Source: Ktedonobacterales bacterium
GTDB lineage: Bacteria; Chloroflexota; Ktedonobacteria; Ktedonobacterales; DATBGS01
Direction: 5' to 3'
Length of the DNA: 64,000 nucleotides
Assembly (NCBI GenBank): GCA_036557285.1
Contig: DATBHW010000057.1
Location: 1-64,000 of the forward strand
Part shown: one piece after another, positions 1 through 9,399 of the stretch
Layout: every line of letters begins with the position of its first letter
How positions within the stretch are numbered: position 1 is the first letter of the stretch
The notes under the pieces: generated by a model
Database searches by the model: none
What the model was told of the DNA's origin: nothing
Seen by the model: the letters and a program-made list of their open reading frames with translations, nothing else
Program-made: the position numbers and the translations under genes

Positions 1-192
1 GGAGTAGGTGGGCGACGCGGGGTCCACATCCACCGTCGCCAGATAGTCGGGCGCCTGGATGCCGGTGCCACCATAGAGCGCCACGGTGTACAACACCGTT
101 TCGCGCTCAGCCTGCATCGCCTCTTGCGGCGAGGCATAGCCCGGCCCGCAGCAGGAGTCCGTTTCATGAGTTCCTTGTTGTGCGTAAGACAT
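1..192 (-). CDS. Methanethiol oxidase / selenium-binding protein SBP56, N-terminal part only
   Basis: Read on the minus strand from the ATG at 192, the first 64 codons give the typical start of the SBP56 family: a Cys-Cys-Gly-Pro-Gly-Tyr segment near residue 14, then an [12 protein letters not shown] motif near residue 50. The family is a beta-propeller copper enzyme that oxidises methanethiol to formaldehyde, hydrogen sulfide and peroxide. A GGGAG ribosome-binding site lies about five bases before the ATG. The gene runs off the left edge, so about 85 % of a usual 460-residue protein is not seen. It is divergent from the GH127 gene. The family assignment is firm; copper dependence is family knowledge. 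Confidence 0.85.
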   Translation of the reverse strand, partial: MSYAQQGTHETDSCCGPGYASPQEAMQAERETVLYTVALYGGTGIQAPDYLATVDVDPASPTYS

Positions 193-390
193 ATTTGCTC
201 CCTTTCTTCTCTTTATTTATGAGGAGGCAAAACGTGCATACAAGACTTACCTTCCCATGTCTTGCAAGAGGAGCGCCATCTCTTGCCCAAAAGGGCAAGA
301 CGAGCAGCGCCCACCATATTGCTCTTCCAAAAACCGATGAGGCGGAGTACAATGCTTGCACCCTCCTGCCTGTCGAAGAAAGGATAGCCG
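193..390. promoter_or_regulatory. Divergent intergenic region
   Basis: This 198-bp space separates two divergent genes. A possible plus-strand -10 hexamer TACAAT lies at 348-353, but its -35 partner is poor (TTCCAA at 325-330). The GH127 ribosome-binding site, AAGAAAGGA, sits just before 391. No operator or repeat was recognised. Confidence 0.3.
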
Positions 391-2313
391 ATGGACTCCT
401 CTTCTTTTTCGCGCTCCAAGCGAGAACAAGCGACCGAGGAACCTTCGTTCCCAGTGGCCCATACGGCGATCACCATTGAAGATGGGTTTTGGGCGCCCCG
501 CTTGCAAAACGTGCGTGAACGCAGCCTGCCTCTCATATACGAGCAATTCAAGCGGAACGGCCATCTGGCGGCCTTTCGAGGTGAGTGGACCCCTGGAAAC
601 ATGCCGATTCCTTATGTCTTTTGGGAATCTGAGGTGACGAAATGGCTTGAGGCAGCCAGCTATACCCTTGCCAGCCATCCTGAACCCGCGCTCAGCGCGC
701 TGGTGGAGGAGGTCATCGCATTAATTGCAGCTATGCAACAACCGGATGGTTATCTTAATGTCTGGTTTACGGCGGTGGAGCCAGAAAAACGCTGGACCAA
801 TCTGCGCGATTGGCACGAACTCTATTGCGCCGGACATCTCATCGAGGCTGCGGTCGCCCATTTCCAGGCAACCGGCAAACGCGACCTGCTGGACGTAGCC
901 TGCCGCTATGCAGACTATATAAATACCGTGTTTGGCCGCGCAGAAAGGAAACGACGCGGGTATTGTGGACACCCAGAGATCGAACTGGCGCTCATCAAGC
1001 TGTATCGGGCAACCAAAGAACCACGCTATCTTTCCCTGGCTCACTATTTTGTTGAGGAACGCGGGCAGCAGCCATCTTACTTTGATGCAGAAGCGCGGGC
1101 GCGCGGAGAAGACCCTGCCGCTTATTGGGCGAAGACCTACGAGTACTGCCAATCTCATCTGCCGGTGCGCGCACAGGATAAGGTGGTTGGTCACGCCGTC
1201 CGGGCGATGTATCTCTATTGCGCCCTGGCTGATCTGGCACAAGAGTTACATGACGATTCTCTACTCCAGACCTGCCAGCGTCTTTGGCAGCATCTCACCT
1301 CGACGAGAATGTATCTGACGGGCGGCCTGGGATCTTCAGCGGATAACGAGGGACTCACAGCAGATTATGATCTACCCAATGCCGCCTATGCAGAAACCTG
1401 CGCTGCTATTGGGCTGGTACTCTGGAGCCATCGCATGCTCCTGCTCGATATGGATCGCCGCTATGCCGATGTGCTTGAGCAAGCCCTCTACAACGGCGTT
1501 TTGAGCGGCGTGGCGCTGGATGGCGCGTCGTTCTTTTACGAGAATCCGTTAGAGAGCCAGGGGAACCATCACCGACAGGAGTGGTATGAGTGCGCCTGCT
1601 GTCCTCCCAATGTCGCTCGCCTACTCGCGTCGCTGGGAGGCTATGCCTATAGCGTTACGGAGACCGATATTCTTGTTCACCTGTATATGCAAAGCACCAG
1701 CGCCATTCCCCTTGGCGACCAGCAGATCATTCTGCGGCAGGAAACCACCTACCCCTGGGACGGCGCCATCCGGCTTGGTTTGGAACTGGAGGAACCCAGG
1801 ACGTTTGGGGTGCGTTTACGTATTCCTGGTTGGTGTACGAACGCGCATCTGAGCGTGAACGGCGAAGATATTCCTATCGAGCCATCGCTGCATAAAGGCT
1901 ATGCGCGGATTGAGCGTCTCTGGCGCTCTGGCGACAGCATCCTCCTGCATCTAGAGATGCCCGTCGAGCGTATGCACCCTCACCCCGATGTGCGCGCCGC
2001 TGCCGGATACGTGGCGCTCCAACGGGGACCACTGGTCTATTGCCTGGAAACCGCTGATAACCCGCTCCCTCTCCACCGCATCCGATTACCAGAGACTACC
2101 GTGTTGGAGAGCCAGTTTGCTCCCACCATGTTAGGCGGTGTGACGCTCATTCGCGGAAATGCCATAGCCCTGGAGACAGGGGATTGGACAGACGCCTTGT
2201 ATCGCGCGGCCCCTGCAAGGCGCTCCCCATATACACTTATCGCTATCCCTTACTACGCCTGGGACCATCGCCACCCTGGAGAGATGTGTGTCTGGATAGG
2301 GTCATCTCTCTGA
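391..2313 (+). CDS. GH127 family beta-L-arabinofuranosidase (DUF1680)
   Basis: The 640-residue protein has the length and layout of GH127 enzymes, an alpha/alpha-barrel followed by beta-sandwich domains, which release beta-L-arabinofuranose from arabinan or hydroxyproline-linked sugars. The zinc and catalytic residues known from HypBA1 are present: E335 and C337 in an AETCAAIG segment, and the C403-C404 pair in CACCPPN, where the equivalent cysteine is the nucleophile. There is no clear signal peptide, so it probably acts in the cytoplasm on imported oligosaccharides. The ATG at 391 has a good AAGAAAGGA site. No sugar transporter is adjacent. Exact substrate is inferred from the family. Confidence 0.9.
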   Translation: MDSSSFSRSKREQATEEPSFPVAHTAITIEDGFWAPRLQNVRERSLPLIYEQFKRNGHLAAFRGEWTPGNMPIPYVFWESEVTKWLEAASYTLASHPEPALSALVEEVIALIAAMQQPDGYLNVWFTAVEPEKRWTNLRDWHELYCAGHLIEAAVAHFQATGKRDLLDVACRYADYINTVFGRAERKRRGYCGHPEIELALIKLYRATKEPRYLSLAHYFVEERGQQPSYFDAEARARGEDPAAYWAKTYEYCQSHLPVRAQDKVVGHAVRAMYLYCALADLAQELHDDSLLQTCQRLWQHLTSTRMYLTGGLGSSADNEGLTADYDLPNAAYAETCAAIGLVLWSHRMLLLDMDRRYADVLEQALYNGVLSGVALDGASFFYENPLESQGNHHRQEWYECACCPPNVARLLASLGGYAYSVTETDILVHLYMQSTSAIPLGDQQIILRQETTYPWDGAIRLGLELEEPRTFGVRLRIPGWCTNAHLSVNGEDIPIEPSLHKGYARIERLWRSGDSILLHLEMPVERMHPHPDVRAAAGYVALQRGPLVYCLETADNPLPLHRIRLPETTVLESQFAPTMLGGVTLIRGNAIALETGDWTDALYRAAPARRSPYTLIAIPYYAWDHRHPGEMCVWIGSSL

Positions 2314-2532
2314 GCGGCAGCGTGTACCTGAGAACGTCACTCGCCCATCCAGCCTCATATTCCTGCACTGGCTGCCGCCACGAGGAGACAGATATTTCAT
2401 GGTATGCTGCTGGTGGATGGGAGAGATGCCCGTTGAAGGATATGCAAAGGAACTGGAACAACGCCTGCGCCAGCTCCTTCGGGGACGGCGATACGACCAG
2501 ATGACAGCGTGACAAGAAAGGAAGCAGTATCA

Positions 2533-4053
2533 ATGGAAGTTATCGTTGAAACCACTGCCGGAAAGCTCCGGGGCGCTACCGCCAACGCTATCCATAAGTT
2601 TGTCGGCATCCCCTACGGAGGCCCCACAGGCGGGCAGCATCGCTTTCGCCCGCCAACCAGGCCCGCACCCTGGGCCGGGGTGCGTGATGCGCTCCAGTAT
2701 GGCAACAGAGCGCCCCAACCGGCAGACGGCATGGCGGGCCTGCGGGCGATCATCGGCGAGGCGCAGCCTGAACCAGACAGCGAGGATTGCCTCTTCCTCA
2801 ATGTGTGGACACCCGCTGTAGACGATGGAGGCAAACGACCAGTGCTGTTCTGGTGTCATGGCGGCGCCTTTACGATGGGTTCGGGGTCGGCGCCCTTTTA
2901 TCATGGAACCAATCTGGCGCGTCGGGGAGATGTCGTCGTGGTGACGGTGAACCACCGCCTGGGTCCGTTCGGCTACTGCTATCTAGGCGACCTGGCGGGC
3001 GAAGCCTATGCCGCATCGGGCAATGCGGGCATGCTTGACCTGGTGGCGGCGCTGGAGTGGGTGCGCGACAATATTGCCGCATTTGGTGGCGATCCTGGCA
3101 ATGTCACCATCTTTGGCGAATCCGGCGGGGGAGCCAAGGTAAGTGTCCTGATGGCTATGCCTGCGGCAGCGGGCCTGTTTCACCGGGCCATCGTGCAAAG
3201 CGGTCCGGGGGTGCGGATGCTGCCGCGAGCAAAGGCGACGGAACAGGCTGAGAAGCTGCTGAAGAGCCTCGAAATCTCGGCAAGAGACGTAGACCGATTG
3301 AGTACGCTGCCAGCCGAGCAGATATTGGCAGCCAACGCCAGGGTCAATAGCAACCAGCTCCGAGGGTGGAGTCCGGTGGTTGATGGGCAGACGCTTCCCC
3401 AGCATCCTTTCGACCCTGCGGCGCCTGCGCTCTCGGCCCACATACCCCTCATCATCGGCACGAACAAGGACGAGGCGACGTTGTTCCTGCTGGCTGAAGC
3501 AGGGATCGACACGCTGGACGAGGCGGGGCTGCGCGCGCGGGTACAGCCCCTCGCCGGAGAGGCCACAACAGCCCTGATCGCAGCCTATCGTCATACCTAC
3601 CCCCAGGCGTCCCCTGGCGATCTCTTCTCCTCTCTCATGAGTGATCGGATGATGCGCATGCACTCGATTACGCTGGCCGAACGCAAACACGCTCAGGGCG
3701 CGGCTCCGGTATGGATGTACCTGTTTACCTGGGAGACACCCGTGTTGAACGGCAGGTTGAAGTCGTGCCACGCGCTGGAAATCCCGTTCGTTTTCGATAA
3801 TCTCAAGTACGGGATACGCTTCACCGGCGAAAGCCCTGAGCGCCTCGCGCTTGCGGAGAACATGAGTGAGGCGTGGCTCGCGTTCGCTCACTCTGGAGTT
3901 CCGGGCTATCGTGACCTGCCCACCTGGCCTGCCTATGACTCGGAGACGCGGGCGACGATGATCTTCGATCACGCCTGCCGTGTGGAAAACGATCCAGGTG
4001 GGGAACTACGGCGCGCCTGGAGCGGGATTCCGATTCCAAGTCTCAACGAGTGA
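2533..4053 (+). CDS. Type B carboxylesterase (para-nitrobenzyl esterase-like)
   Basis: This is an alpha/beta hydrolase of the carboxylesterase/cholinesterase class, 506 residues, the usual size. The nucleophile elbow [10 protein letters not shown] holds S197, and the acid E314 (NKDEATLF) and H413 (SCHALEIPF) complete the triad. The oxyanion-hole segment CHGGAF is present. The common elbow is GESAGG; here Ala is Gly. It has no signal peptide. I chose the ATG at 2533 because AAGAAAGGA lies ten bases upstream; an in-frame GTG at 2509 would add eight unlikely residues. Substrate is unknown; such enzymes cleave a range of short esters. Confidence 0.88.
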   Translation: MEVIVETTAGKLRGATANAIHKFVGIPYGGPTGGQHRFRPPTRPAPWAGVRDALQYGNRAPQPADGMAGLRAIIGEAQPEPDSEDCLFLNVWTPAVDDGGKRPVLFWCHGGAFTMGSGSAPFYHGTNLARRGDVVVVTVNHRLGPFGYCYLGDLAGEAYAASGNAGMLDLVAALEWVRDNIAAFGGDPGNVTIFGESGGGAKVSVLMAMPAAAGLFHRAIVQSGPGVRMLPRAKATEQAEKLLKSLEISARDVDRLSTLPAEQILAANARVNSNQLRGWSPVVDGQTLPQHPFDPAAPALSAHIPLIIGTNKDEATLFLLAEAGIDTLDEAGLRARVQPLAGEATTALIAAYRHTYPQASPGDLFSSLMSDRMMRMHSITLAERKHAQGAAPVWMYLFTWETPVLNGRLKSCHALEIPFVFDNLKYGIRFTGESPERLALAENMSEAWLAFAHSGVPGYRDLPTWPAYDSETRATMIFDHACRVENDPGGELRRAWSGIPIPSLNE

Positions 4054-4174
4054 GAGGAGCCTATGGTACTATATCGGCTGATCTGAGTCCAGCATCACTC
4101 TCCCAGGCAAGAGCAGACTAGCTGCACAAGAACGCATCAGAACACAAACGCGCCAGAACACAAAGGAGGCCACC

Positions 4175-4861
4175 ATGCCAGGTCTACCTGGTCATCTCTT
4201 GCTGATAGGTCTCATCGGCTATATATGGGGGTCGATCCCCGCCGGGTATTGGATGGGGAAATTGCTCCGGGGCAAAGATTTTGACATTCGGGATCATGGC
4301 AGCCATAAAATTGGGGCGACCAACGTGCTGAGAACGCTTGGCCGCATCCCGGCCAGCATCGTCTTCATCTTCGATCTCACCAAAGGGATACTGCCGCCGG
4401 TTCTCGCCCTGGTCGTACCCTTCTTTTCGGGAGATGGTTGGGGACCGCCCCTCGCCGCATTCATGGCCCTGATCGGTCACTGTTTCCCTATTTTCATTGG
4501 ATTCAAGGGAGGACGGGGCGTTTCAACCGGCGGAGGCGCATTGGTCGTTCTCTCATTACCCACCTTCTTCATCGCCGCCTTGACCACAGGCGCCACCGTT
4601 GCCATCTGGCGCTATGTTTCTCTTGGCTCGATTGTCGGCAGCCTCTCCACCATGATCTGCGGCATCATCTTTGGCTTCATCGGCTGGGCCGACCTGCCCA
4701 CCACGCTCTATCTCGTCATCGGTCCTGCCATCGTGATCCTGCTGCACTACGACAATATTGGCCGATTACGGTCAGGGACCGAACCCAAGATCGGGCAAAA
4801 GGCGAAGAGTAAGCAGGCATCCTCCCCTTCAACCAACGCCTCGTCGAATTTGCCCGTCTGA
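4175..4861 (+). CDS. plsY: Acyl-phosphate:glycerol-3-phosphate acyltransferase
   Basis: PlsY is a polytopic membrane enzyme that moves an acyl group from acyl phosphate to glycerol 3-phosphate, the first committed step of phospholipid synthesis. At 228 residues it matches the family. The conserved loops are visible: GSIPAGYWMGKL near residue 14, GSHKIGATNV near 42 (most members have SGNIGATN), and FKGGRGVST near 110. Several hydrophobic helices fill the gaps and the C-terminal tail is Ser/Lys-rich. It is followed after 36 bases by glpK, which makes its substrate glycerol 3-phosphate, so the two may be co-transcribed. GGAGG precedes the ATG. Confidence 0.93.
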   Translation: MPGLPGHLLLIGLIGYIWGSIPAGYWMGKLLRGKDFDIRDHGSHKIGATNVLRTLGRIPASIVFIFDLTKGILPPVLALVVPFFSGDGWGPPLAAFMALIGHCFPIFIGFKGGRGVSTGGGALVVLSLPTFFIAALTTGATVAIWRYVSLGSIVGSLSTMICGIIFGFIGWADLPTTLYLVIGPAIVILLHYDNIGRLRSGTEPKIGQKAKSKQASSPSTNASSNLPV

Positions 4862-4897
4862 CACCATGCCCGCGCTCAGCCAGAAAGAGAGCTAGCT

Positions 4898-6403
4898 ATG
4901 GCACACTATATACTCGCTTTAGACCAGGGTACGACCAGTTCGCGCGCCATCCTTTTCGATCAGAACGGGGCGCTTGTCAGTCTGGCTCAGCAAGAGTTTC
5001 CCCAGATTTACCCCGCGCCGGGCCTGGTCGAGCATGACCCGGAAGCGATCTGGTCAAGCCAGATCGCCGTTGCCCAGGAGGCCATGCGCAAAGCAGGCGC
5101 TGCTGCTGCCGATGTCGCCGCCATTGGGATTACGAATCAACGCGAAACAGCCATTGTCTGGGAGAAAGCGAGCGGAAAGCCTGTCTTCAATGCCATCGTC
5201 TGGCAAAGTCGCCTGACAGCCCCTATTTGCGACGCCTTGAAGGCGAAAGGGTTCGACCAGGAAATCCGCGCTCGCACCGGCCTGGTGACGGATGCCTATT
5301 TCTCTGGCACAAAGGTCAAGTGGATTCTTGATAACATCCCCGGCGTGCGCGAAAAGGCCGCGCGCGGCGAAGTGCTGTTTGGCAACGTGGATACTTTCCT
5401 GATCTGGCGTCTGACGAAGGGGCGCGTCCATATCACCGATTATTCCAACGCTTCGCGGACCCTGCTGTTCAATATCTCTACTGGCGAGTGGGATGACGTA
5501 ATCCTCAACGAATTAGGCGTCCCGCGCGCCATGCTGCCCAGGGTCATGCCCTCCAGCGGTCTCTATGGCGAGACAGACCCGGAGTTCTTCGGCGGACCCA
5601 TCCAGATCGCTGGGGCTGCCGGAGACCAACAAGCCGCAACCTTCGGCCAGGCGTGTTTTGAAACTGGCATGGCGAAAAACACCTATGGCACTGGCTGCTT
5701 CATGCTCATGAATACTGGCAGCAAGGCTGTGCCATCGCAAAACGGCTTGCTTACGACTATTGGCTGGGGTATGGGCGATCCAACCAGGGCGCAGCTTACC
5801 TATGCGCTGGAAGGCAGCATCTTTGTAACCGGCGCGGCTGTGCAGTGGCTGCGCGACGGTCTTGGCATCATTAAAAACAGCAGTGACGTGGAGAGCCTGG
5901 CCGCATCCGTTCCCGATAATGGCGGCGTCTATCTGGCGCCAGCCTTTGTCGGCCTGGGCGCGCCCTACTGGGACGCCTACGCGCGCGGCGTCATCATCGG
6001 CCTGACACGCGGGTCTACCGCCGCTCATATCGCTCGCGCAACGCTGGAGTCCATCGCCTATCAGACTCGTGATGTCTTAGAGGCGATGAGCGCCGATAGC
6101 AGCGTGCAGGTCAAAACGCTGCGCGTGGATGGCGGCGCAGTAGTGAATACTCTGCTGATGCAGTTCCAGGCGGATATTCTCGGCGTGCCGGTACAGCGCC
6201 CCAGGGTCGCCGAGACCACCGCGCTGGGCGCGGCCTATCTTGCTGGCATTGCCACTGGTTTCTGGAGTGGCCCGCAAGAAGTCGCCAGGCAGTGGGCAGT
6301 GGATCGCACGTTTGAGCCACGCATGAGCGCCGATCAGCGCGACACGCTCTATGCCGGTTGGAAGCGGGCTGTTGAGCGTTCCCTCAAGTGGGAGCAAGCC
6401 TAG
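4898..6403 (+). CDS. glpK: Glycerol kinase
   Basis: The 501-residue FGGY-family sugar kinase phosphorylates glycerol to glycerol 3-phosphate in the cytoplasm. The ATP-binding start ([12 protein letters not shown], residues 7-18), the ITNQRET segment, the TYGTGCFML phosphate loop and the DGGAVVN adenosine motif near residue 410 are intact, and the length is normal. No GlpF channel or GlpD dehydrogenase is adjacent. The upstream neighbour plsY consumes the product, so the pair links glycerol use to membrane lipid synthesis. AGAGAGCT precedes the start codon. Confidence 0.96.
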   Translation: MAHYILALDQGTTSSRAILFDQNGALVSLAQQEFPQIYPAPGLVEHDPEAIWSSQIAVAQEAMRKAGAAAADVAAIGITNQRETAIVWEKASGKPVFNAIVWQSRLTAPICDALKAKGFDQEIRARTGLVTDAYFSGTKVKWILDNIPGVREKAARGEVLFGNVDTFLIWRLTKGRVHITDYSNASRTLLFNISTGEWDDVILNELGVPRAMLPRVMPSSGLYGETDPEFFGGPIQIAGAAGDQQAATFGQACFETGMAKNTYGTGCFMLMNTGSKAVPSQNGLLTTIGWGMGDPTRAQLTYALEGSIFVTGAAVQWLRDGLGIIKNSSDVESLAASVPDNGGVYLAPAFVGLGAPYWDAYARGVIIGLTRGSTAAHIARATLESIAYQTRDVLEAMSADSSVQVKTLRVDGGAVVNTLLMQFQADILGVPVQRPRVAETTALGAAYLAGIATGFWSGPQEVARQWAVDRTFEPRMSADQRDTLYAGWKRAVERSLKWEQA

Positions 6404-6518
6404 CATTCCCCAACAACGCTCTATCGCCTCTTCACCCAGGGCTTCTGAGAGATCAACCTCTCCTGGTACGTGGCTTGCAGGAGTATCGCTTGGCGCTTAA
6501 GAAAAAGTCGAGAATGCC

Positions 6519-8423
6519 ATGACATACTCCTCTCCCAACCTATCCAATACCAAAGTGCCAGGTCAGATTCTCTCCGGGGGGCGTCCAGGGCAGCTTCAGC
6601 GTCTCTGGCATGACCCGTTGCTGATCGGCGTCATGCTCTTCATCGTCGCGCTGCTGAGCTTTCAACTCGCCGTGACCCTGCTTCACCCGACCTGGAGCAG
6701 CCCGGAAACAGACTGGCTGCGGGCAGCCCTGGCATGGCCGGAGCTAGCCGTCTTGCTGCTCGTCAGTATATGGGCCGCCGATAACCACCACCCGGAAGCA
6801 CGCACCTGGTGGATACTCAGCGTGGCGCTGCTCTCCTATACGGTGGCGCGCACCCTCTGGTCAATAGAAGATCAGATTCTCTTCCCCAACCACGCGCCCT
6901 TCCCTTCATTTCCCGACCCTTTCTTTATGCTCCAGTACCCCTTCTTTTTTCTGGCGGTCATCTTGATTCCGAGCGGGCGGCCCTGGGGGTCCAGAGTGAA
7001 ACTCATTCTGGATGGCTTGCTGATCATGTGTTCCGTCACAGCCCTCTCCTGGTATTTCCTCCTGGCGCCGCTCTACTTGCAAAGTCAGGTATCATCGCTT
7101 GGCAGATTTATCAACCTCTACTATCCGACGGCGGATCTGGTGATCCTCTTCGGGCTGACATTCACACTCTTCTATCATCAGTGCAGGATGGACCGCATCG
7201 TTCTGGCGCTGCTGATCGCCGCCATCCTCTGCCTGATCACTGCCGATTCCTGGGTCGCCTGGCTCATCGCCACGATAGGCTTCACTGCGGGTACCCCCCC
7301 TGATCTCTTCTGGATGGCCTTCTACCTGATGGTACCGTTGGCGGCGCTGGTCTGGCTGAGGCGCAGCCAGCGTGGGCCTCCCCCACCGAGAGAGCAGAGG
7401 CCGATGCTCAACAATCCCCCTCTTCAGCAGGAAGACCTGAAAGAAACGGTGCGGTTCCTTTTCCCGTTTGTGGCCGCCCTGCTCGCCAGCGCAGCGATTG
7501 CTATGCGGGCCATTCTCTCGCCGGTTCAGCCCCTGCAACCTATGGCGCCTATCCTGGTGATTTTGGGGCTGGGGCTGCTGGTCATTGTGCGCCAGGGGAT
7601 CACCCTTCTGGAAAATGCCCAGGCGCGGCGCGAGCGCGCCGAGGCGCAGGCCAACGAACTGGCAATGCGCGAGACCAATCGGCAGATGGAAACCTTCCTG
7701 GGCATGGCGAGCCATGAACTCAAGACGCCGCTGACCTCGATTATCATGGGCCTCCAACTGGTCCAGCGCCGCATGCAGCCCACAGCGCCCTCTTCAGCAA
7801 CCCCTGGCGCCACCGGTGGCGTCCGGTCTCTGACTTCGCAGGGCGCGCTGGAGAAGACCCTGCACCAGGCACATCGCATGGATCGCCTGGTAAACGATCT
7901 GCTCGATACCTCGCGTATTCAGGGTGGACGCCTGGAACTTGCCTTCACTTTCACCGATCTGACGGCGCTGCTCTCGGCAACGGTTGAAGAGCAGCGCCAG
8001 GCGTCCCCGCAGCGAACGATCCTCCTGACCACGCCCGATCAGCCCGTCCTGGTCTATGCCGATGCGGAACGCCTTGGGCAAGTGGTGACGAACTACCTGA
8101 CCAATGCGCTCAAATACTCGGATGAAGCGTCCCCGGTAGAGGTGAGCCTCCAGATAGAGCAAGCGCAGGCGCTCGTCCAGGTGCGCGATCAAGGGCCGGG
8201 CATTCCTCACGCGGAGCAGCCCCACCTTTGGGAGCGATTTCATCGGGTGCCGGGGATCGAATTGCAGAGCGGGTCGGGAGTCGGATTGGGTATAGGACTC
8301 TACATCAGCAAGACCATCATCGAACACCACCAGGGGCAGGTCGGGCTGGAAAGCGCCCCTGGAGAGGGGTCCACCTTCTGGTTTACCCTCCCGCTGGCGA
8401 AGCCAGGCCAGGCCAGCGAATGA
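6519..8423 (+). CDS. Membrane sensor histidine kinase
   Basis: The N-terminal 370 residues hold about ten predicted membrane helices without a long extracellular loop, which suggests sensing within or near the membrane. A short coiled linker (QARRERAEAQANELAMRE) leads to the HisKA domain with the phospho-accepting H399 in MASHELKTP. The HATPase domain follows, with an N-box NYLTNALKYS near 526, a G1 box VRDQGPGIP and a G2 box GVGLGIGLYISK. No response regulator is adjacent; the nearest receivers are at 41-42 kb. The signal and partner are unknown. The gene converges on the Fur-family gene with only 20 bases between. Confidence 0.92.
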   Translation: MTYSSPNLSNTKVPGQILSGGRPGQLQRLWHDPLLIGVMLFIVALLSFQLAVTLLHPTWSSPETDWLRAALAWPELAVLLLVSIWAADNHHPEARTWWILSVALLSYTVARTLWSIEDQILFPNHAPFPSFPDPFFMLQYPFFFLAVILIPSGRPWGSRVKLILDGLLIMCSVTALSWYFLLAPLYLQSQVSSLGRFINLYYPTADLVILFGLTFTLFYHQCRMDRIVLALLIAAILCLITADSWVAWLIATIGFTAGTPPDLFWMAFYLMVPLAALVWLRRSQRGPPPPREQRPMLNNPPLQQEDLKETVRFLFPFVAALLASAAIAMRAILSPVQPLQPMAPILVILGLGLLVIVRQGITLLENAQARRERAEAQANELAMRETNRQMETFLGMASHELKTPLTSIIMGLQLVQRRMQPTAPSSATPGATGGVRSLTSQGALEKTLHQAHRMDRLVNDLLDTSRIQGGRLELAFTFTDLTALLSATVEEQRQASPQRTILLTTPDQPVLVYADAERLGQVVTNYLTNALKYSDEASPVEVSLQIEQAQALVQVRDQGPGIPHAEQPHLWERFHRVPGIELQSGSGVGLGIGLYISKTIIEHHQGQVGLESAPGEGSTFWFTLPLAKPGQASE

Positions 8424-8443
8424 TCGCCAGGCCGGATATGAGA

Positions 8444-8941
8444 TCAGTGTGAGGCTGTTCCTGCTTTACGCCCGCCTGCTCCTGCGCGGCAATCTTCACA
8501 GCGCCCAAAGAGTTCGATTGAATGGCCCTCCAGGGCAAAGTTCGTCTTGCTGGCAATCGCGGCAAAGACCGCGCTCGGAAGGCACGTCTCTACTTCGATG
8601 ACTCGATGGCAGGCGGTACAGGTGATATGGTGATGATGGCTGCCCCCGCAGACCCGATAGCGGTGCGTCCCATCGGCAAACTCCACGCGATCCAACAGGC
8701 CCTGGCTCAGCAGCACTTCCACAGTGCGATAGACGGTTGCGCGCCCCAGGCGGGGATCAACCTGTTTTAACTCGTGCCAGAGTTCATCCGTGCTAAAATC
8801 CGTCGCGCTCGCTGCCAGCGCAGCTAAACGCTCGGCCAGCAGGCGACGAGGCCGCGTGTTGCGCAAGCCCATCTCCTCGAAAGCCATCAGAATCGTCTCT
8901 ATCGTGACCGCCACTTGACACACCTCGTTTTCTGCCTGCAT
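8444..8941 (-). CDS. Fur-family metal-responsive repressor
   Basis: The protein has the winged-helix N-terminus of Fur/Zur/PerR proteins (GLRNTRPRRLL, then GRATVYRTVEVL as recognition helix), a four-His metal segment SHHHHITC, and two Cys pairs (CTAC and CEDC) typical of the structural zinc site. It is divergent from a metal ABC importer whose promoter carries a 7-1-7 box, so it probably represses that operon. The start is uncertain: ATG at 8941, GTG at 8965, or GTG at 8914, the last with a GAGGTG site and the best match to family N-termini. Whether it senses zinc, manganese or iron cannot be read from the sequence. Confidence 0.88.
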   Translation of the reverse strand: MQAENEVCQVAVTIETILMAFEEMGLRNTRPRRLLAERLAALAASATDFSTDELWHELKQVDPRLGRATVYRTVEVLLSQGLLDRVEFADGTHRYRVCGGSHHHHITCTACHRVIEVETCLPSAVFAAIASKTNFALEGHSIELFGRCEDCRAGAGGRKAGTASH

Positions 8942-8977
8942 GTTCGCTTCGTGTGCCAAGAACACAGGAGCAAAGCT

Positions 8978-8983
8978 ATTATA
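8978..8983 (-). promoter_or_regulatory. Extended -10 element of the Fur-family gene
   Basis: The minus strand reads TGTTATAAT here, an extended -10 (TGn plus TATAAT). No good -35 is visible. Transcription would start near 8971, close to the upstream GTG at 8965. Confidence 0.5.
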
Positions 8984-9055
8984 ACAGATACGCGCTGCGG
9001 AGCCGAAGCCCTGACCGCTTTCTTTCCTTCAATCTGCATTTGAGACACTATCTCA

Positions 9056-9084
9056 TTGACAAGCATCAAAAAATCTGCTATGCT
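9056..9084 (+). promoter_or_regulatory. Sigma70-like promoter of the metal-uptake operon
   Basis: A consensus -35 TTGACA (9056-9061) and a -10 TATGCT (9079-9084) are separated by exactly 17 bases. Transcription should begin near 9091 and run toward the binding-protein gene at 9400. Confidence 0.75.
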
Positions 9085-9095
9085 CTTTTTGTTTC

Positions 9096-9110
9096 TGATA
9101 CATTGTATCA
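9096..9110. promoter_or_regulatory. Perfect 7-1-7 Fur-family operator
   Basis: TGATACATTGTATCA is a perfect 7-1-7 inverted repeat, the architecture of Fur, Zur and PerR boxes. It lies at about +6 to +20 relative to the predicted start site, where bound repressor would block transcription. The divergent Fur-family gene is the obvious source of the repressor. The half-site TGATACA is nearest to Fur-type half-sites (TGATAAT) but not identical to any consensus I know. Confidence 0.7.
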
Positions 9111-9144
9111 TACATGTGATGCCGTTCCTATGCTTGCCAATAGG

Positions 9145-9378
9145 GGTTCTACCAAAAAGTGGGGGCCACTTGTAGCGCCGCCTCCCTTCGGGAAGGGCCG
9201 CTTGACCGCGCTGGGCGCGGCCATTCTCGCTCGGCTGCGCCTCGCTCGCGCGTCCCTTCCAGGCGGCCAACGCTGCGCCCTGGCGAGCGTTCGCCTCCAG
9301 GCCACGGCGCCAGCAGGCCAACGTTGGCCGCCGAGACGGCGGCGCTACCAGCGGCAACCCCCGATCATTGGTGGAACC
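9145..9378. mobile_element. MITE-like palindromic element, copy A, with 9-bp target duplication
   Basis: The element starts with GGTTCTACCAA and ends with TTGGTGGAACC, inverted ends with one mismatch. Inside them are longer inverted arms built on CACTTGTAGCGCCGCC. The perfect 9-bp direct repeat GCCAATAGG flanks it (9136-9144 and 9379-9387). It contains no coding gene of its own. It lies between the promoter/operator and the start codon of the metal-binding protein gene, so it would be part of the 5' leader and fold strongly. Removing it with one repeat copy leaves a normal leader of about 65 bases with the GGTGGAG site intact. Confidence 0.8.
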
Positions 9379-9399
9379 GCCAATAGGTGGAGATAGCCT

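Noticed and set aside
2184-2504. Possible 106-codon gene between GH127 and the esterase
   Set aside because: It overlaps the end of GH127, has no ribosome-binding site and no family-like sequence.
9108-9396. Open frames inside repeat copy A on both strands
   Set aside because: They arise from GC-rich palindromes; similar frames occur in every copy and none looks like a protein.
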